From Blastocatellia bacterium (GTDB taxonomy: Bacteria > Acidobacteriota > Blastocatellia > UBA7656), in NCBI GenBank assembly GCA_035275065.1, contig DATENM010000097.1:1-64000 (forward strand): a DNA stretch of 64,000 nt, given 5' to 3'. The notes under the pieces were generated by a model. It ran no database searches. It worked only from the letters and a program-made list of their open reading frames with translations, and was not told the origin of the DNA. Shown piece after piece: positions 37,962 through 46,087 of this stretch. Each line of letters begins with the position of its first letter. The first letter of the stretch is position 1. Both the position numbers and the translations under genes were made by a program.

Positions 37962-38978
37962 CTAATTCTTCGCCCGATCCACCAATCGTTTTTCGCCGAG
38001 CCAGGGCATCATCGAGCGCAGCCGCTTGCCGACCTCTTCGATTTGATGGCCCTGAGCCTGTGACTCCAGCTCGCGGAAGCGCGGCTTGCCGGCTTCGTGC
38101 TCGGCCATCCATTCGTCGGCGAATTCGCCCGACTGAATCTCGTCGAGCAAGCGCCGCATCTCGGCGCGCGTCGTTGCGTTGATGATGCGCGGGCCGCGCG
38201 TCAGATCGCCGTATTCGGCGGTGTTCGACACCGAGTAACGCATGTTGGCGATGCCGCCTTCATAGAGCAGGTCAACGATCAGCTTCACTTCATGGAGGCA
38301 TTCAAAGTAAGCCATCTCCGGCGCGTAGCCCGCTTCGACGAGCGTCTCGTAGCCGGCTTGAATCAATGAAGTCAGGCCGCCGCACAGCACCGCCTGTTCG
38401 CCGAAGAGATCGGTTTCGGTCTCTTCGCGAAACGAGGTTTCGAGAATGCCGGCGCGCCCGCCGCCGATGGCCGAGGCGTAGGCGAGGCCGACCTGTCGCG
38501 TGTTGCCCGACGGGTCTTGATGCACGGCGAGCAGGCAGGGCGTGCCGCGCCCTTGCATGTATTCGTGACGCACCAGGTGGCCGGGCGCTTTCGGCGCCAC
38601 CATGAAGACGTTGACGTTTTCGGGCGGCACGATCTTCTTGAAGTGGATCGAGAAGCCATGCGCGAAAGCCAGGTGCTTGCCCGGCAGCAGATTCGGCGCT
38701 ACCTCTTTCGTGTAAATCCGTGGCGCCAGCTCGTCCGGCACCAGCATCATCACCACGTCGCCGTTGAAAGCGGCTTCGGCGGTGTCCTGAACCGTCAACC
38801 CCGCGGCTTCGACTTTGGCGCGTGATGGGCTGTCCGCGCGCAAGCCCACGATCACGTCACAGCCCGACTCTTTCAGGTTGTTGGCGTGCGCGTAGCCTTG
38901 CGCGCCGTAGCCGATGACGGCCACCTTCTTTCCTCTGAGATAGTCAGGGTCGCAGTCCCTGTCATAGTAAGCTTTCAT
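37962..38978 (-). CDS. ilvC: Ketol-acid reductoisomerase
   Basis: A 338-residue class I enzyme catalysing the second common step of branched-chain synthesis. The Rossmann motif VIGYGAQGYAHANNLKESG lies at about 21-39. The phosphate-binding loop LRADSPSRAKVEAAG suggests NADPH. The knotted C-terminal domain has metal-binding blocks such as DLFGEQAVLCGGLT and FECLHEVKLIVDL. Length fits class I. A GGAGGAAG ribosome site precedes ATG 38978. Two palindromic repeats separate it from ilvN; whether transcription crosses them is unknown. Confidence 0.97.
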   Translation of the reverse strand: MKAYYDRDCDPDYLRGKKVAVIGYGAQGYAHANNLKESGCDVIVGLRADSPSRAKVEAAGLTVQDTAEAAFNGDVVMMLVPDELAPRIYTKEVAPNLLPGKHLAFAHGFSIHFKKIVPPENVNVFMVAPKAPGHLVRHEYMQGRGTPCLLAVHQDPSGNTRQVGLAYASAIGGGRAGILETSFREETETDLFGEQAVLCGGLTSLIQAGYETLVEAGYAPEMAYFECLHEVKLIVDLLYEGGIANMRYSVSNTAEYGDLTRGPRIINATTRAEMRRLLDEIQSGEFADEWMAEHEAGKPRFRELESQAQGHQIEEVGKRLRSMMPWLGEKRLVDRAKN

Positions 38979-39023
38979 ACTCTTCCTCCGGTGTCTCCTG
39001 TTTGACGTATCGAACCCATTGTC

Positions 39024-39130
39024 CGGGGCGTAACTCGTCCCTGCATGAACCGCGTGGTTTCAACCTGCGCATCACAATGTAAGCATCAGCTTTAGAAGCC
39101 GATTCACGCAGGGACTAGCTCCGCCCCGGC
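39024..39130. repeat. Imperfect inverted repeat around GGGACGAGTT/AACTCGTCCC
   Basis: Left arm CCGGGGCGTAACTCGTCCCT and right arm AGGGACTAGCTCCGCCCCGG (to 39130) pair imperfectly over a spacer of about 60 nt. It sits next to the perfect palindrome at 39141 in the ilvN-ilvC interval. Confidence 0.7.
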
Positions 39131-39140
39131 AATCCCCTTG

Positions 39141-39202
39141 CTGTGGCGCAAGGCGGTTAGCTTGCGCGAGTCATTGCGCAAGCTAACCGCCTTGCGCCAC
39201 AG
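39141..39202. repeat. Perfect 27-bp palindromic element, copy 2
   Basis: Arms 39141-39167 and 39176-39202 are perfectly complementary, with an 8-nt loop. The stem shares at least 26 bases with the element at 21441-21500, while the loops differ. It starts 2 bp after the ilvN stop on the minus strand. Confidence 0.95.
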
Positions 39203-39204
39203 GC

Positions 39205-39735
39205 TTATGCTTCTGCTGCCGCGATCATCGCGGCAACCTCTTCGTCTAAGGTCTGCTCGGCCAACCGGGCGATGGCGACCGTGCCGGTGCGAACGATCTC
39301 GCGGATGCCGAACGGCTTGAGCAGATCGATCATGGCGCTGACTTTGTTCCAATCGCCGGTCGCCTCAACGATCATGCCTTCGTCGCTGACATCAACGACC
39401 TTGGCGCGGAAGATGCCGACCAGACTCAAGACCTCCTGGCGCTCGGCGCCGGCGCGCGCGCCGACATTGATTAGCGCCATCTCGCGCTCGATGTGGCGCA
39501 CGCCGTTCATGTCAACGGCGCGCAGCACGCGCACCTGCTTATCGAGCTGGCGCGTGATCTGTTCAATCGTCTCGTCATCACCGCGCGTCACCAGCGTCAT
39601 GCGCGAGATGTTGCCGTCGAGCGTCTCGGCGACCGTCAGGCTCTCGATGTTGTAGCCGCGGGCGCTGAACATGCCGACGATGCGCGACAGCTCGCCGAAG
39701 CGATTCTCGACTAAAATGGAAAGCGTGTGTCTCAT
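39205..39735 (-). CDS. ilvN: Acetolactate synthase small (regulatory) subunit
   Basis: A 176-residue IlvN/IlvH protein. The N-terminal ACT domain (LSILVENRFGELSRIVGMFSARGYNIESL) senses valine. The C-terminal domain includes FRAKVVDVSDEGMIVEATG and ends with an acidic/Ala-rich tail. Length is standard. It starts 24 bp after the ilvB stop, so catalytic and regulatory subunits are cotranscribed. Confidence 0.96.
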   Translation of the reverse strand: MRHTLSILVENRFGELSRIVGMFSARGYNIESLTVAETLDGNISRMTLVTRGDDETIEQITRQLDKQVRVLRAVDMNGVRHIEREMALINVGARAGAERQEVLSLVGIFRAKVVDVSDEGMIVEATGDWNKVSAMIDLLKPFGIREIVRTGTVAIARLAEQTLDEEVAAMIAAAEA

Positions 39736-39759
39736 CGTGACCTTACTTGTTAGCGGTGA

Positions 39760-41529
39760 TTACTTCAGCACCATGTCTTTGAGGCCCGCGCCGGCGGGAA
39801 CCATCGGGTAAACGTTCACCTCTTCGGCGACCAGGATGTCCATGACGACGACGCCGGGCGTAGCTAACCCGCGCTGCAAGGTGGCGCGCAGTTGTTCGGG
39901 CCGCGTCGCCCGGAGGCCGGTCGCGCCGTAGGCTTCGGCGAGCTTCACGAAATCGGGCAGCCACTCCATGTTGACGTGCGAGTAAGCGCGGTCATAAAAC
40001 AGCTCCTGCCACTGGCGCACCATGCCAAGATAGTTGTTGTTCATGATGACGATCTTGGTGTTCGCCTTGTACTGCACGGCAGTCGCCAGCTCTTGCGCGG
40101 TCATCTGAAAGCCGCCGTCGCCGACGAAGGCAATCACCTGCTTGTCGGGGTGCGCCATCTGCGCGCCGAGCGCCGCCGGGAAGCCGAAACCCATCGTCCC
40201 CAGGCCGCCGGAAGTCAGCCACTGGCGCGGGCCATTGAACGGGTAATACTGCGCGACCCACATCTGATGTTGCCCGACGTCGGTCGAGATAATCGCCTCG
40301 CCTTTCGTCAGCGCGTGCAGCTCTTCGACAAGCTGCTGCGGCATGATCACGTCGTCGCGCTTTTCGTAGGTCAGCGGCGCGTACTCTTTCCACTCCTCGA
40401 TCTGTTCCCACCAGTCGGCGAGCCGCGCACGGCTGGTCGCGCAGGCTTCGTCGCTCAGCATATCGATCATCTGCCGCATGACGCTGCGGGCGTCGCCGAC
40501 GATGCCGACCTGAGCGCGGCGGTTCTTGTGAATCGAGCTGGGGTCAACGTCTACGTGAATGACGGCGGCCTGCGGCGCGAACTTGTCGAGCGCCCCCGTG
40601 ACGCGATCATCAAAGCGCACGCCGACGGCGACGATCAGGTCAGATTCCGAGATCGCCATGTTCGCCCAGTAGGTGCCATGCATGCCGAGCATCCCAAGCG
40701 ATAGCCGATGTCCCGACGGGAAGCAGCCCAGCCCCATCAAGGTCGGCGCGACGGGCAGGTTCAAGCGCGAGGCCAGCTCAAGCAATTCGTTTGCGCCGTT
40801 CGAGTGAATGACGCCGCCGCCGACATACAGAATCGGGCGGCGCGCTTTGCTGATCATCTCGACGGCGCGGCGCACCGCTTCGACATCGCCCCGTTGATAA
40901 GGCTGGTAGCCGGGCAGAAAGACGCGCTCCGGGTAATCGAACTCGGTGGTCTCGGCGGTCACGTCTTTCGGGATATCGATCAGCACGGGGCCGGGCCGAC
41001 CGGTGCTGGCGATGTGAAAAGCTTCTTTGACCACATCGGCCAGGTCGCGCACGTCTTTGACCAGGTAGTTGTACTTCGTGCAGGGCCGCGTAATGCCGAC
41101 GGTGTCGGCTTCCTGAAACGCGTCGGTGCCGATGAGCTTGCGCGGCACCTGGCCGCTGATGACGACCAGCGGCGTCGAATCCATGTAAGCGTTGGCGATG
41201 CCGGTGACGGCATTGGTCGCGCCGGGGCCTGAGGTGACCAGCGCGACGCCGGGCCTGCCGGTGGCTTTGGCATAGCCTTCGGCCATGTGGATCGCGCCCT
41301 GCTCGTGACGGCCAAGGACGTGATGCAGGCGGTCGCGCATGCGGCACAGCTCGTCGTAGATGTGCAGCACCGCGCCGCCGGGATAGCCGAAGATCGTTTC
41401 GACGCCTTCTTTGACGAGGGCTTCGCAAAGGATGCGAGCGCCGCGCATCACGGGCGCGCCGTGGTTCTCCGCTTCATCAAGCCGGGCGGCGGCGAGGTCT
41501 GCTGAGTTGGCTTTCGTCGTTGCCGACAT
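39760..41529 (-). CDS. ilvB: Acetolactate synthase large (catalytic) subunit
   Basis: A 589-residue ThDP/FAD enzyme making acetolactate and acetohydroxybutyrate. Motifs: EGVETIFGYPGGAVLHIYDEL, the ThDP-activating EGYAKATGRPGVALVTSGPGATN region, and the ThDP/Mg motif GDGGFQMTAQELAT to MNNNYLGM. The N-terminal about 25 residues are non-conserved. An AGGAGAAC ribosome site precedes ATG 41529. The 290-nt leader contains a small ORF rich in Ile/Leu/Val and mutually exclusive hairpins, so attenuation by branched-chain aminoacyl-tRNA supply is likely. Confidence 0.97.
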   Translation of the reverse strand: MSATTKANSADLAAARLDEAENHGAPVMRGARILCEALVKEGVETIFGYPGGAVLHIYDELCRMRDRLHHVLGRHEQGAIHMAEGYAKATGRPGVALVTSGPGATNAVTGIANAYMDSTPLVVISGQVPRKLIGTDAFQEADTVGITRPCTKYNYLVKDVRDLADVVKEAFHIASTGRPGPVLIDIPKDVTAETTEFDYPERVFLPGYQPYQRGDVEAVRRAVEMISKARRPILYVGGGVIHSNGANELLELASRLNLPVAPTLMGLGCFPSGHRLSLGMLGMHGTYWANMAISESDLIVAVGVRFDDRVTGALDKFAPQAAVIHVDVDPSSIHKNRRAQVGIVGDARSVMRQMIDMLSDEACATSRARLADWWEQIEEWKEYAPLTYEKRDDVIMPQQLVEELHALTKGEAIISTDVGQHQMWVAQYYPFNGPRQWLTSGGLGTMGFGFPAALGAQMAHPDKQVIAFVGDGGFQMTAQELATAVQYKANTKIVIMNNNYLGMVRQWQELFYDRAYSHVNMEWLPDFVKLAEAYGATGLRATRPEQLRATLQRGLATPGVVVMDILVAEEVNVYPMVPAGAGLKDMVLK

Positions 41530-41600
41530 GAATCGTTCTCCTGTGCGTTCTTTGCCGTGAGGTGTCTACCGGCGAGGGCTTGCCGAGCCCTATAAACTTG

Positions 41601-41666
41601 AAAGGCCATCATCCTTTGGCTTCGGATGATGGCCTTTCGCTTTCCCTTAGGCTTTGACCATCATCC
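41601..41666 (-). terminator. Attenuator hairpins of the ilvBN leader
   Basis: Read on the minus strand: segment 1 GGATGATGG (41658-41666) contains the stop codon of the leader ORF. Segment 2 GGCCATCATCC (within 41624-41637) can pair with segment 1 (9 bp) or with segment 3 GGATGATGGCC (41604-41614; the full terminator stem is 13-14 bp). 2:3 is the terminator, although its U-tract is short (TTTC); 1:2 is the antiterminator. A ribosome reaching the stop codon covers segment 1 and allows termination; one stalled upstream at the Ile/Leu/Val codons frees it. Confidence 0.85.
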
Positions 41667-41816
41667 GCTGCTGCCGATAAGCAGAATAAGGCTGATGATA
41701 TTAATTACGAGGGCCTTGACGAGCGATTTAGCGACGACCGGGCGCACGGCAAGAGCGAAGCGCGTTCCTGCCGGCTCGGTGAAGCTGTCGAGTATGCTTG
41801 GCGTATGCAGCGTCAT
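41661..41816 (-). CDS. Branched-chain leader peptide of the ilv operon
   Basis: A 51-residue ORF whose C-terminal half reads ALVINIISLILLIGSSG: 10 of 13 residues from ALV to LIG are Val, Ile or Leu. The stop codon lies within the first strand of the attenuator. ATG 41816 is the best start, with GAGAG just upstream; an upstream in-frame ATG (41882) and an internal GTG also exist, so the N-terminus is uncertain. It is analogous to enterobacterial IlvL in role, not in sequence. It works in cis by translation status; the peptide itself probably has no function. Confidence 0.8.
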   Translation of the reverse strand: MTLHTPSILDSFTEPAGTRFALAVRPVVAKSLVKALVINIISLILLIGSSG

Positions 41817-41943
41817 AACTCTCGATTGATCGCCCGAACGATTGACCTTCAAGGCTCTTGAAACCAGCCTAAGTGGTATCACGATTCCCCGGCACGGGCA
41901 AATAGATAATCCTTATCAGTTGATAAGCGAAAGGCATTAATAA

Positions 41944-42011
41944 ACCGCAGAGAGCACAGAGGGACGCAGAGGATCATTCCGGCCTCTGCGTCCCTCTGCG
42001 CTCTCTGCGGT
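41944..42011. repeat. Inverted repeat of GCAGAGG/CACAGAGG words
   Basis: 29-nt arms (41944-41972 and 41983-42011) with one mismatch and a 10-nt loop, built from GCAGAGAGCACAGAGGGA-like words. It lies upstream of the ilv leader and downstream of sir, and could terminate the sulfur operon. Confidence 0.9.
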
Positions 42012-42028
42012 AAAATGAACGATGATGA

Positions 42029-43636
42029 TCAGCCGTGAATCCGCGCCCCGGCTTCCGGCGACGCGGCTTCGCCGAGCGGCAGCACAGGCCCGAGCATTGC
42101 CGCCAGCTCCGTGTTGCTGTGGCGCAGGCAAAACGCTTGAAAGGTTTCGCCGTCATCGCGCTCCTGCTTGTAGCGCGTGAAGAGTTGCGCCATGCGCTCG
42201 GCCAGTTCTTCCGACGGAATGCGGACGCCGATTCTGCGGCCAAAGCTCTCATGAAGGCCGACGCCGCCGCCGAGAAAGACCTGAAAGGTTTCGCGCTTCT
42301 TGCCGTTGATCGTCACCAGCGCCCCTTCGAGCCCAACATCGCAGATGTGGTGCTGGCCGCATGAGTTCGGGCAGCCGGTGACGCTGATGCGCACGCCGTC
42401 ATCAAGTGACACGGCGCGCGACAGATGCTCATCCAGCTCGACGGCGCGGTTCTTGGTTTCAGCAATCGCCAGCTTACAAAACTGCACGCCGGTGCAGGCG
42501 ATGATGCCGCGCCGCGCCCAGCTCGGCTTATAGTCCAGACCACTCTTGTCCAGCTCGCGGGTGAGCGCCGGCAGATTCGCTTCGTTGATGTCGAGCAAGA
42601 TGATGTTCTGCGTGTTGGTGGCGCGCAATCGCCCGCTGCCATAGGTTGCCGCAAGCTCCGCGAGCCGCGCCAATTCGTCGCCCGAAGTGCGCCCGCCGAG
42701 CAGCGAGATGCCGACATAAAACTGATCGCCCTGGCGCTGACGGTGAATGCCGAGGTGTGTGCGGTCGCGCTCGGTGATCGGCTCGGCCTCCGGCTGTTCG
42801 GCGCGGCGGAGTGTGTGACCGAGCCGCGCTTCGACGGCTTCGCGAAAGCGCGGAATCTCCCACTGCTCGACCAGGAACTTCAAGCGCGCCTTCTTGCGGT
42901 TGTTGCGGTTGCCTTCGTCGCGAAAGACGCCGGCGATAGCGGCGCAGAGGTCAACGACTTCTTCCGGCTCGACCAGCACGCCGAGGTCTTTCGAGAATCG
43001 CGGCGTCGTCGACAAGCCGCCGCCGACGCGTGCGCGAAAGGCGACGCGGCCCGCTTCGCGCACCGCAAACAGGCCGATGTCATTGATCTCCGGGTAGACG
43101 CAGCGCGCCGCGCAGCCGGTGATGGCGATCTTGAATTTGCGCGGCAGATTCGAGAAGTCACGGTTGCCGACAAAGAACTCGTTGACCTGCCGAATCAGCG
43201 GCGTCGTGTCGTACAGCTCTTGCCCGTCAACGCCCGACACAGGGCAGTTGATGATGTTGCGCACGCAATCGCCGCACGCTTCGGTCGTGGACAACCCGAT
43301 GCGAAACAGGCGGTCGAGAATGTCCGGCAAGCTTTCGACCCGCACCCAGTGAAGCTGAATGTTCTGGCGCACGGTGATGTCGGCAAGCCCGCGTCCATGC
43401 TGGTTGGCGAGCGCCGCGATCTCGCGCAGTTGCTGCGCGGTCAGGTCGCCGCCCGGCATGCGCAGCCGCACCATGAAATAGCCGTCCGACGCGGGCCGCT
43501 GCGTGTAAATGCCGTACCAGCGAAACAGCGCTTCGTCTTCGGGCGTGATCGCCTGATGGCCAAGCTCTGCGTAACGGTAGATGTCGGCCAGCACGTCCAG
43601 GCCATCTTTGCGCTGCTTGATCTCTTCGATGTTCAT
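42029..43636 (-). CDS. sir: Ferredoxin-type sulfite (nitrite/sulfite) reductase
   Basis: A 535-residue siroheme/4Fe-4S reductase. Duplicated parachute domains are visible: QNIQLHWVRVESLPDIL and TNTQNIILLDINEANLP. Siroheme/cluster ligands sit in GVQFCKLAIAETKNRA and TGCPNSCGQHHICDVG. The family covers both nitrite and sulfite reductases. The operon (siroheme methyltransferase, APS/PAPS reductase, APS kinase) argues for sulfite to sulfide, with ferredoxin as donor. Ribosome site GAGGGCAG before ATG 43636. Last gene of the cobA-cysH-cysC-sir operon. Confidence 0.9.
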   Translation of the reverse strand: MNIEEIKQRKDGLDVLADIYRYAELGHQAITPEDEALFRWYGIYTQRPASDGYFMVRLRMPGGDLTAQQLREIAALANQHGRGLADITVRQNIQLHWVRVESLPDILDRLFRIGLSTTEACGDCVRNIINCPVSGVDGQELYDTTPLIRQVNEFFVGNRDFSNLPRKFKIAITGCAARCVYPEINDIGLFAVREAGRVAFRARVGGGLSTTPRFSKDLGVLVEPEEVVDLCAAIAGVFRDEGNRNNRKKARLKFLVEQWEIPRFREAVEARLGHTLRRAEQPEAEPITERDRTHLGIHRQRQGDQFYVGISLLGGRTSGDELARLAELAATYGSGRLRATNTQNIILLDINEANLPALTRELDKSGLDYKPSWARRGIIACTGVQFCKLAIAETKNRAVELDEHLSRAVSLDDGVRISVTGCPNSCGQHHICDVGLEGALVTINGKKRETFQVFLGGGVGLHESFGRRIGVRIPSEELAERMAQLFTRYKQERDDGETFQAFCLRHSNTELAAMLGPVLPLGEAASPEAGARIHG

Positions 43637-43669
43637 ACTGCCCTCAAGCGTTGAGCGAAGCGCGGCGGT

Positions 43670-44257
43670 TCACACGGCGGCTTCGGCTGCTGTCGGAAGT
43701 GTACGTGGCGCGACGTTAGCCGCGAGCGCGCCGGTTTCGAGCAGATAATCGAGAATGCGGGCGGCGCTCTCCTCGACCGTTTCTACAGAGCTGTCGACGA
43801 CAACGTCGGGCGCAAGCGGCGCTTCATAAGGGTCCGAGACGCCGGTGAAGTTTTTGATCTCGCCGGCGAGCGCCTTCTTATAAAGCCCCTTGACGTCGCG
43901 CTCGACCAGCACGGCGAGCGGGGCGCGCACATAGACTTCGACGAAGTTCGCCGCGTCACTTTCGACTGATTGACGAACATCATCACGCGACTGCCGGTAC
44001 GGCGAGATGGCTGAGGCGAGCACAATCACGCCATTGCGTGCCAGCAGTCGCGCGACGAAACCGATACGGCGGACATTGGTGTCGCGGTCTTCTTTCGAAA
44101 AGCCGAGGCCGCGACTCAGGTTCTCGCGCACCTCGTCGCCATCGAGCGTCTCCACGCGATGGCCCGCCGCCGTCAGTTCATTCCTTAAAACCGAGGCGAG
44201 CGTCGTTTTGCCCGCGCCTGAAAGCCCCGTAAGCCAGATCACAATTCCCTTGCTCAT
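43670..44257 (-). CDS. cysC: Adenylylsulfate kinase
   Basis: A 195-residue P-loop kinase forming PAPS from APS. Walker A is GLSGAGKTTLA near residues 11-21, followed by the family blocks LDGDEVRENLSRGLGFSKEDR and NVRRIGFVA. The C-terminus is about 20 residues longer than usual. I chose ATG 44257 (MSKGIVIWLTG); the upstream part of the open frame lies in cysH. Placement between cysH and sir is notable because the CysH here has the cysteines of an APS reductase, which would not need PAPS. Confidence 0.95.
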   Translation of the reverse strand: MSKGIVIWLTGLSGAGKTTLASVLRNELTAAGHRVETLDGDEVRENLSRGLGFSKEDRDTNVRRIGFVARLLARNGVIVLASAISPYRQSRDDVRQSVESDAANFVEVYVRAPLAVLVERDVKGLYKKALAGEIKNFTGVSDPYEAPLAPDVVVDSSVETVEESAARILDYLLETGALAANVAPRTLPTAAEAAV

Positions 44258-44289
44258 GTCGTTTTGTAATATTCCTTTCAAAGATGTTT

Positions 44290-45048
44290 TCAGAGTTGCA
44301 GCTTGAGCGGCACGACCTTTGGCTCCTGGCCGTGCAGGCCGCATTCCGTCTTGGCGCGGCCCGCCCAGCGCCCTGCGCGTTCCGCTTCGCCGGGGCCCAC
44401 GGCGCGCGTGCAGTGTGTGCAGCCGATGCTCGGATAGCCGGCGTCGTGCAGCGGGTTATAAGGCACGTCGTGTCGGGCGATGTAATCCCACACGTCGCGT
44501 TTCGTCCAGCCGACGAGCGGGTTGATCTTCACGCGCTGCCAGCGATAGTCCCACTCGGCAGCGCGCGCCGTGGCGCGCGCCTCGGTCTGGTCGCGGCGAA
44601 TCGCCGTGATCCATGCGTCCAAATCTTTGAGGGCTTCTTTTAGCGGTTCGAGTTTTCTGAGGCGGCAGCAGAGGTCAGGGTCACGCGACCACAGGCGCGG
44701 GCCGAACATCTCGTCTTGACTCTCAGGCGTGATGGCGGTCCGCACGGCGCGAATCTCTATGCGGTAACGCGCTTCCATGCGGCGGCGCAGCTCGTAAGTT
44801 TCGGGAAAGAGAAAACCGGTGTCGAGGAAGAAGATGTTCGGGTGAGGATTGATCTTCACCGCCATATCGATCAGCGCCGCGCCCTCGGCTCCAAAGCCTG
44901 TCGCAATCGCCACGCGGTCGCCGAACTCATCGAATGCGGCGAAGAGAATCTCTTCAGGCGTTGCCGCTTCAAGCCGCTCGGCGAGCGCGTCGGCGCGATT
45001 GAGCGGGGTGTATTCAAGCTGCACAAGCTCGCTTTTTGGCAGTGCCAT
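44290..45048 (-). CDS. cysH: Adenylylsulfate/phosphoadenylylsulfate reductase
   Basis: A 252-residue reductase giving sulfite from APS or PAPS. The PP-loop-like region (IATGFGAEGAALIDM, then FFLDTGFLFPETYEL) is present. It has a Cys-Cys pair (PDLCCRLRKLEPL) and a later CxxC (IGCTHCTRA): the four ligands of the 4Fe-4S cluster typical of assimilatory APS reductases. The C-terminal active-site Cys lies in KTECGLHG. I therefore favour APS as substrate, though such enzymes sometimes accept PAPS. It starts 13 bp after the cobA stop. Confidence 0.92.
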   Translation of the reverse strand: MALPKSELVQLEYTPLNRADALAERLEAATPEEILFAAFDEFGDRVAIATGFGAEGAALIDMAVKINPHPNIFFLDTGFLFPETYELRRRMEARYRIEIRAVRTAITPESQDEMFGPRLWSRDPDLCCRLRKLEPLKEALKDLDAWITAIRRDQTEARATARAAEWDYRWQRVKINPLVGWTKRDVWDYIARHDVPYNPLHDAGYPSIGCTHCTRAVGPGEAERAGRWAGRAKTECGLHGQEPKVVPLKLQL

Positions 45049-45061
45049 AACGTTGCTCCGA

Positions 45062-45892
45062 TCAGCCGCCGGCGACCTGCGTCGTCGCGTGCTCAGATAA
45101 TGAATGGAGTGAAAACTCTAATTCCGGCGAGCCGAACCAGCCGAGCGTTCGGCGCAAGGCGACGACTTCGCCAATGATGGCAATCGCCGGCGGCTCGATG
45201 TGAAAATCGGCGCTTCGGCTTGCGGCAATGTCTGAGAGCGCACCGGCGTAGACTTCCTGGTGCGCGTAGGTTCCCCAGCGGATGATGGCGATGGGTGTGG
45301 TGGCCGCGCGGCCCGCTTCAATCAGCCTGGCGGCGATCTCGGCAATCGTTTCAGCGCACATGAAGATCACCAGCGTGTCGGCGGCGTGTGCGGTCACAGA
45401 CCAGTCAATCGGCTGGCGGCGCTTTTGCGGATTCTCGTGGCCTGTGATGAAGGCCACACTCGAAGCCGCGCCGCGGTGCGTCAGCGGGATGCCGGCATAA
45501 GCGGCGGCGGCAACGCCCGACGAGATGCCGGGGACGACTTCCCAGCGAATGCCCGCCGCGACCAGGGCTTCGGCTTCTTCGCCGCCACGCCCAAAGATGA
45601 ACGGGTCGCCGCCTTTGAGCCGCGCCACGACGCGGCCTGCACACGCCTGCTCGATAAGAATGTGATTGATCTCGGCTTGCGAAGCGGAAGGCTGGCCGGC
45701 GCGCTTGCCGACATAAATCAATTCAACGCCGCGCCGTCCGTACGCCAGCGTTTCGGGGTTAACCAGATAGTCGTAAACGATTACGTCGGCTTCGGCGATA
45801 GCTTCGGCGGCTTTGATCGTCAGCAGTTTGGCATCGCCCGGCCCTGCGCCGATCAGATAAACCTTCCCAGCTTGTCGCGTTTGCTCGCTCAT
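45062..45892 (-). CDS. cobA: Uroporphyrinogen-III C-methyltransferase (siroheme synthesis)
   Basis: A 276-residue SAM-dependent methyltransferase making precorrin-2, the precursor of the siroheme needed by Sir. Motifs: VYLIGAGPGDAKLLTIKAAE, VVARLKGGDPFIFGRGGEEAE and VPGISSGVAAAAYAGIPLTHR. It corresponds to the CysG-A domain without the oxidase/ferrochelatase half. I chose ATG 45892; a GTG at 45919 is in frame but lies in the terminator stem. It is the first gene of the sulfur operon, 17 bp after a terminator and 85 nt after a Cys-rich leader ORF. Confidence 0.94.
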   Translation of the reverse strand: MSEQTRQAGKVYLIGAGPGDAKLLTIKAAEAIAEADVIVYDYLVNPETLAYGRRGVELIYVGKRAGQPSASQAEINHILIEQACAGRVVARLKGGDPFIFGRGGEEAEALVAAGIRWEVVPGISSGVAAAAYAGIPLTHRGAASSVAFITGHENPQKRRQPIDWSVTAHAADTLVIFMCAETIAEIAARLIEAGRAATTPIAIIRWGTYAHQEVYAGALSDIAASRSADFHIEPPAIAIIGEVVALRRTLGWFGSPELEFSLHSLSEHATTQVAGG

Positions 45893-45909
45893 CGCCTGAC
45901 CCAAAAACG

Positions 45910-45944
45910 AAAAACCCACCAGAGGCGCGGTGCCTGTGGTGGGT
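45910..45944 (-). terminator. Attenuator/terminator of the cysteine operon leader
   Basis: On the minus strand ACCCACCA (45937-45944) pairs with TGGTGGGT (45914-45921), with an inner AGGC/GCCT pairing, and is followed by TTTTT. It lies between the leader ORF and cobA. A second hairpin (45950-45980) includes the leader stop codon, and a third (GCGCGC-N5-GCGCGC, 46019-46035) follows the Cys codons; ribosome position could decide between them. Confidence 0.88.
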
Positions 45945-45976
45945 CGGTAGTAACTCTAACCGTTAAGTTCTAGAGC

Positions 45977-46087
45977 TTACGTTTTAGACTGAGTGACCTC
46001 CACTGAAGGCTCCGCCGGGCGCGCTTGTAGCGCGCAGCAACAGATGCAACATGCGAAGCCGTTCATTTGGTTCATCAGTCGTTTCAT
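45977..46087 (-). CDS. Cysteine-rich leader peptide of the sulfate assimilation operon
   Basis: A 36-residue ORF: Met-Lys-Arg-Leu start, then ACCICCCALQ, giving five Cys within six codons (residues 13-18). It ends at TAA 45977 inside a hairpin and is followed by a Rho-independent terminator just before cobA. A GCGCGC stem directly follows the Cys codons. Five Cys codons ahead of a sulfate-reduction operon point to cysteine-responsive attenuation; polycysteine leader ORFs of this kind have been described in mycobacteria. TATTGT ends 7 nt before the ATG, so the message may be leaderless. Too short for standard gene calls. Confidence 0.8.
   Translation of the reverse strand: MKRLMNQMNGFACCICCCALQARPAEPSVEVTQSKT

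Noticed and set aside
38979..39204. A second leader peptide between ilvN and ilvC
   Set aside because: No ORF with branched-chain codons is found; the interval is filled by palindromes.
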